From positions 1 through 6,823 of the forward strand of contig JAGLYR010000248.1 in assembly GCA_023132135.1 (NCBI GenBank): 6,823 nucleotides of DNA, given 5' to 3'. This document shows, one piece after another, positions 5,106 to 6,823 of this stretch. This DNA is from Candidatus Eiseniibacteriota bacterium. Its GTDB lineage: Bacteria > Arandabacterota > Arandabacteria > JAGLYR01. The notes beneath the pieces were generated by a model. The model had not been told where the DNA came from and searched no databases. It worked only from the letters and a program-made list of their open reading frames with translations. The stretch's first letter is position 1. Every line of letters begins with the position of its first letter. The position numbers and the translations under genes were made by a program.

Positions 5106-6512
5106 CTAATTGGAAAGGGTTACACGCCTGGCTTCGTCGACAATCCGGATCCCCGCGCTGGCGCCGATCCTCGTGGCGCCGGCCTGAATCATCTTTTCGG
5201 CGTCCGCCGCCGAGCCAATCCCCCCGGCGGCCTTGACCCCCATCTTTGCTCCCTTCACGGCTTCGCTCATCAGCGCCACATCCCCCACCGTCGCTCCCGC
5301 CGAAGCGAAGCCGGTGGAGGTCTTGACGTAGTCTGCCCGCGCTTTCCTGGCCAGCTGGCAGGCCACTGCCTTCTCCTCGTCGGTGAGGAGGGCGGTCTCG
5401 ATAATGACCTTGAGGATGGCCCGACTCTCGTGGCAAGCGTCGGCCACGGCCCGGATGTCGCGCTCCACCAGCGCGTAGTCCTCCCCCTTTAGAGCACCGA
5501 TGTTGATAACCATGTCAATCTCCCGCGCTCCCTCGCGGATTGCGCGTCGCGCTTCCATGGCTTTGATCTCCGGCTGGTGAGCTCCCAGGGGAAAGCCGAC
5601 GACCGTGCACACGCGCACGTCGCTCCCCGCCAGCTCGTCCCGGCACAGGGGAACCCAGTTGGGATTGACGCAAACCGTGGCGAACCCGTACTCGCTGGCT
5701 TCCCTGCAAAGCTTGCGGATTTCCTCCCCAGTGGCATCTGGCTTCAGGTGGGTGTGGTCTATGTACTTGGCCAGGTCCTTGGGGACACCCTCTCCCCCGG
5801 GCCCCAGGCTGATGCGATCCGCACCTGTGGTGTTGATGAGCGTGCGGACAGCCTCCGGGTTCCTCTGGATACAGTCGGCGCAGAGCCCGCAAATCAGCTC
5901 CCCGCAGATAGTCTCCTTTGCCTCGGACGAGAGACCGGCTCCCGTCGAGAGCATCGATGAGACTTCCCGGGCAATGCGCTCCAGATCGTTGGCCGAAACC
6001 TGCCCGGATGGGGCCGCTCCCGGCGCCGGAGGCGGTGGCGGCTCAACCGCTTGCCCACTCTCCACCTCGCCGATCATCGCAACCCGCTTCAGGTGGCGTT
6101 CTTCCTTGCACTCGGTGGTCAGGAACACGTCGACAAGCTGCTCGGCAAGCCCGAGTCCAATGAGGCGCGCACCCAAGGTCAGAACGTTGGCATCGTTGTG
6201 CTCCCTGGCATTGCTGGCGGAGGAAACGTCGTAGCAGAGCGCGGCCCGGACGCCCGGCACCTTGTTGGCGACCATGGCCGACCCGATTCCGGCGCCGTCG
6301 ATGATGACACCGCGTTCACAGTCCCCCGAGGCCACAAGCCTCGCCACTGCCGCGGCGATTCTGGGGTAGTCAACCGCTTCCTCGCTGAAGGTACCGCAGT
6401 CCTCCAGCACGTAGCCCTGAGAATTGAGGTAGGCCCTGAGCTGCTCCTTGAGCTGGAAGCCCCCGTGGTCCGCCCCTATCGCAATGCGGTTCACTGTACG
6501 CACGTCCGTCAT
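5106..6512 (-). CDS. Fusion of RpiB-like sugar-phosphate isomerase and deoxyribose-phosphate aldolase (DERA/DeoC) with internal encapsulation-peptide-like linker
   Basis: A 468-residue, two-enzyme protein. Residues 7-147 are RpiB/LacAB-type: [10 protein letters not shown] at 13-22 and [14 protein letters not shown] at 103-116 are conserved, but the catalytic Cys of E. coli RpiB (ICGTG) is Asp72 here (IIDGAG). Residues 158-170 are a Pro/Ala linker, and 172-189 ([18 protein letters not shown]) look like an encapsulation helix. A Cys cluster follows (Cys203, 208, 211, 214; CX4CX2CX2C). Residues 247-468 are a full [16 protein letters not shown] at 250-261, Asp333 in EIDMVINIG, Schiff-base Lys397 in YVKTSTGFA and Lys427 in GVKAAGG. 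DERA splits 2-deoxyribose 5-phosphate into acetaldehyde and glyceraldehyde 3-phosphate, feeding the operon's aldehyde dehydrogenase. It is the first gene. I prefer the ATG at 6512 (GGGA 7 nt upstream, RpiB core begins six residues later); a GTG at 6563 would add 17 residues but has no Shine-Dalgarno. Confidence 0.93.
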   Translation of the reverse strand: MTDVRTVNRIAIGADHGGFQLKEQLRAYLNSQGYVLEDCGTFSEEAVDYPRIAAAVARLVASGDCERGVIIDGAGIGSAMVANKVPGVRAALCYDVSSASNAREHNDANVLTLGARLIGLGLAEQLVDVFLTTECKEERHLKRVAMIGEVESGQAVEPPPPPAPGAAPSGQVSANDLERIAREVSSMLSTGAGLSSEAKETICGELICGLCADCIQRNPEAVRTLINTTGADRISLGPGGEGVPKDLAKYIDHTHLKPDATGEEIRKLCREASEYGFATVCVNPNWVPLCRDELAGSDVRVCTVVGFPLGAHQPEIKAMEARRAIREGAREIDMVINIGALKGEDYALVERDIRAVADACHESRAILKVIIETALLTDEEKAVACQLARKARADYVKTSTGFASAGATVGDVALMSEAVKGAKMGVKAAGGIGSAADAEKMIQAGATRIGASAGIRIVDEARRVTLSN

Positions 6513-6589
6513 GTCCCATTCCCGGTGAGAGCGGAACTCTTTGTCCCCATGGCTGATATCCACGGATCACAAGAAGATATGCGGATTTC

Positions 6590-6617
6590 AGTATGTGTCG
6601 CAGACCCGGAAAGTCAA
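6590..6617 (-). promoter_or_regulatory. Candidate sigma-70-type promoter of the BMC operon
   Basis: On the minus strand TTGACT (6612-6617; 5 of 6 to the -35 consensus) and CATACT (6590-6595; 4 of 6 to the -10 consensus) are separated by 16 bp. Transcription would start near 6583, giving a leader of about 70 nt before the preferred ATG at 6512. An A/T-richer patch in an otherwise GC-rich window supports it. It was found by eye and is unproven. Confidence 0.5.
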
Positions 6618-6629
6618 GGTTTTTCCGGG
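6605..6629. promoter_or_regulatory. Perfect 8-bp inverted repeat over the -35 box, candidate operator
   Basis: CCCGGAAA (6605-6612) and TTTCCGGG (6622-6629) are perfect reverse complements separated by 9 bp. The 25-bp element is centred on 6617, covering the whole candidate -35 box. Symmetry and position fit a binding site for a dimeric repressor. There is no T-run after it in either direction that would make it a good terminator. The cognate regulator is not in the window. Confidence 0.45.
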
Positions 6630-6823
6630 CGGGGGATGAAACAGCGAGGGCGCGGGGGGGGGCGAGAGCGAGAGGGCGAGGGCGCGACAAGACGAGGATC
6701 GCGGACATGACCCGATTTCCGGCGGAGCCGTTGACGGCGCCATGCGCCTGCGAAATTGGGATCGTGTCCCCGGGATCCGAGGGCATTGATTCCTGGCTTG
6801 GCCCAAAACACCGTTCGTCCTGA
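6630..6823. other. Upstream region without a supported gene, with G-rich low-complexity tract
   Basis: No gene is supported upstream of the promoter. Short open frames exist on both strands, including one on the plus strand ending in TGA at the window edge, but they are composed of low-complexity Arg/Gly/Ala sequence and lack recognisable motifs. Positions 6644-6686 are G/A-rich on the plus strand, with a run of nine G's at 6654-6662 and the 11-mer GCGAGGGCGCG repeated at 6644-6654 and 6676-6686. Positions 6700-6823 show nothing I can name. Confidence 0.5.

Noticed and set aside
6513-6563. GTG start at 6563 for the RpiB-DERA fusion
   Set aside because: It adds 17 residues that do not look like RpiB, has no Shine-Dalgarno, and would leave only about 20 nt after the candidate transcription start. 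Kept as an alternative, not excluded.
6605-6629. Inverted repeat read as a terminator of an upstream gene
   Set aside because: No T-run follows either arm on the appropriate strand, and the 9-base loop with A-rich arm bases is weak for termination. Position over a -35 box fits an operator better.
6370-6786. Minus-strand open frame of 138 codons at the 5' end of the operon
   Set aside because: It overlaps the RpiB domain in another frame, and its translation shows no family features.
6593-6823. Plus-strand open frame of 76 codons ending at the window edge
   Set aside because: Its composition is dominated by Arg/Gly/Ala from the G-rich tract, it overlaps the candidate promoter and operator, and it has no recognisable domain.
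1-6823. CRISPR array, tRNA/rRNA genes, insertion sequence or phage attachment site
   Set aside because: No regularly spaced repeats, no RNA-gene signatures, and no transposase-like frames or terminal inverted repeats were seen on either strand.

Overview
This 6.8 kb window is one bacterial microcompartment (BMC) operon. Every supported gene lies on the minus strand and is read from about 6.5 kb down to 0.3 kb. The DNA is GC-rich, with tight gene packing and Shine-Dalgarno-led starts. Shell subtypes and enzymes resemble BMC loci with a deoxyribose-phosphate aldolase (DERA), the 'sugar phosphate utilizing' type, with shell proteins like those of the myxobacterium Haliangium ochraceum. The host could be a myxobacterial relative or another GC-rich environmental phylum. 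The sequence alone does not decide this.

Layout in transcription order: (1) an upstream region (6513-6823) with a candidate promoter, a perfect inverted repeat over its -35 box and a G-rich tract; (2) a RpiB-DERA fusion (5106-6512); (3) a 206-residue tandem-domain shell protein of the permuted BMC-T type (4457-5077); (4) a canonical BMC-H hexamer protein (4074-4388); (5) BMC-P pentamer protein 1 (3768-4055); (6) a CoA-acylating aldehyde dehydrogenase (2236-3681); (7) a 12-codon mini-ORF that copies the start of the next gene (2198-2236); (8) a second BMC-T (1611-2198); (9) BMC-P 2 (1318-1605); (10) BMC-P 3 with a GTG start overlapping the previous stop (1049-1321); (11) a class II aldolase (326-1018); (12) a strong, near-symmetric terminator (248-287). 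Positions 1-247 hold no recognisable gene.

Inferred working: the shell is built from one hexamer protein, two trimer proteins of different topology and three different vertex pentamers. Inside, the isomerase-like and aldolase activities would split sugar phosphates: DERA gives acetaldehyde plus glyceraldehyde 3-phosphate, and the class II aldolase possibly gives lactaldehyde or a similar aldehyde plus dihydroxyacetone phosphate. The aldehyde dehydrogenase would turn the toxic aldehyde into acyl-CoA. No PduL-type phosphotransacylase, alcohol dehydrogenase, kinase or regulator is visible, so NADH and CoA recycling and control must be encoded elsewhere.

Most notable points: a putative encapsulation peptide inside the linker of the RpiB-DERA fusion, resembling the one at the N-terminus of the aldehyde dehydrogenase; Asp in place of the catalytic Cys of RpiB; a similar CxLCxxC cysteine cluster in both aldolases; and a diverged tandem copy of the BMC-T gene start forming a mini-ORF with TAATG junctions on both sides.
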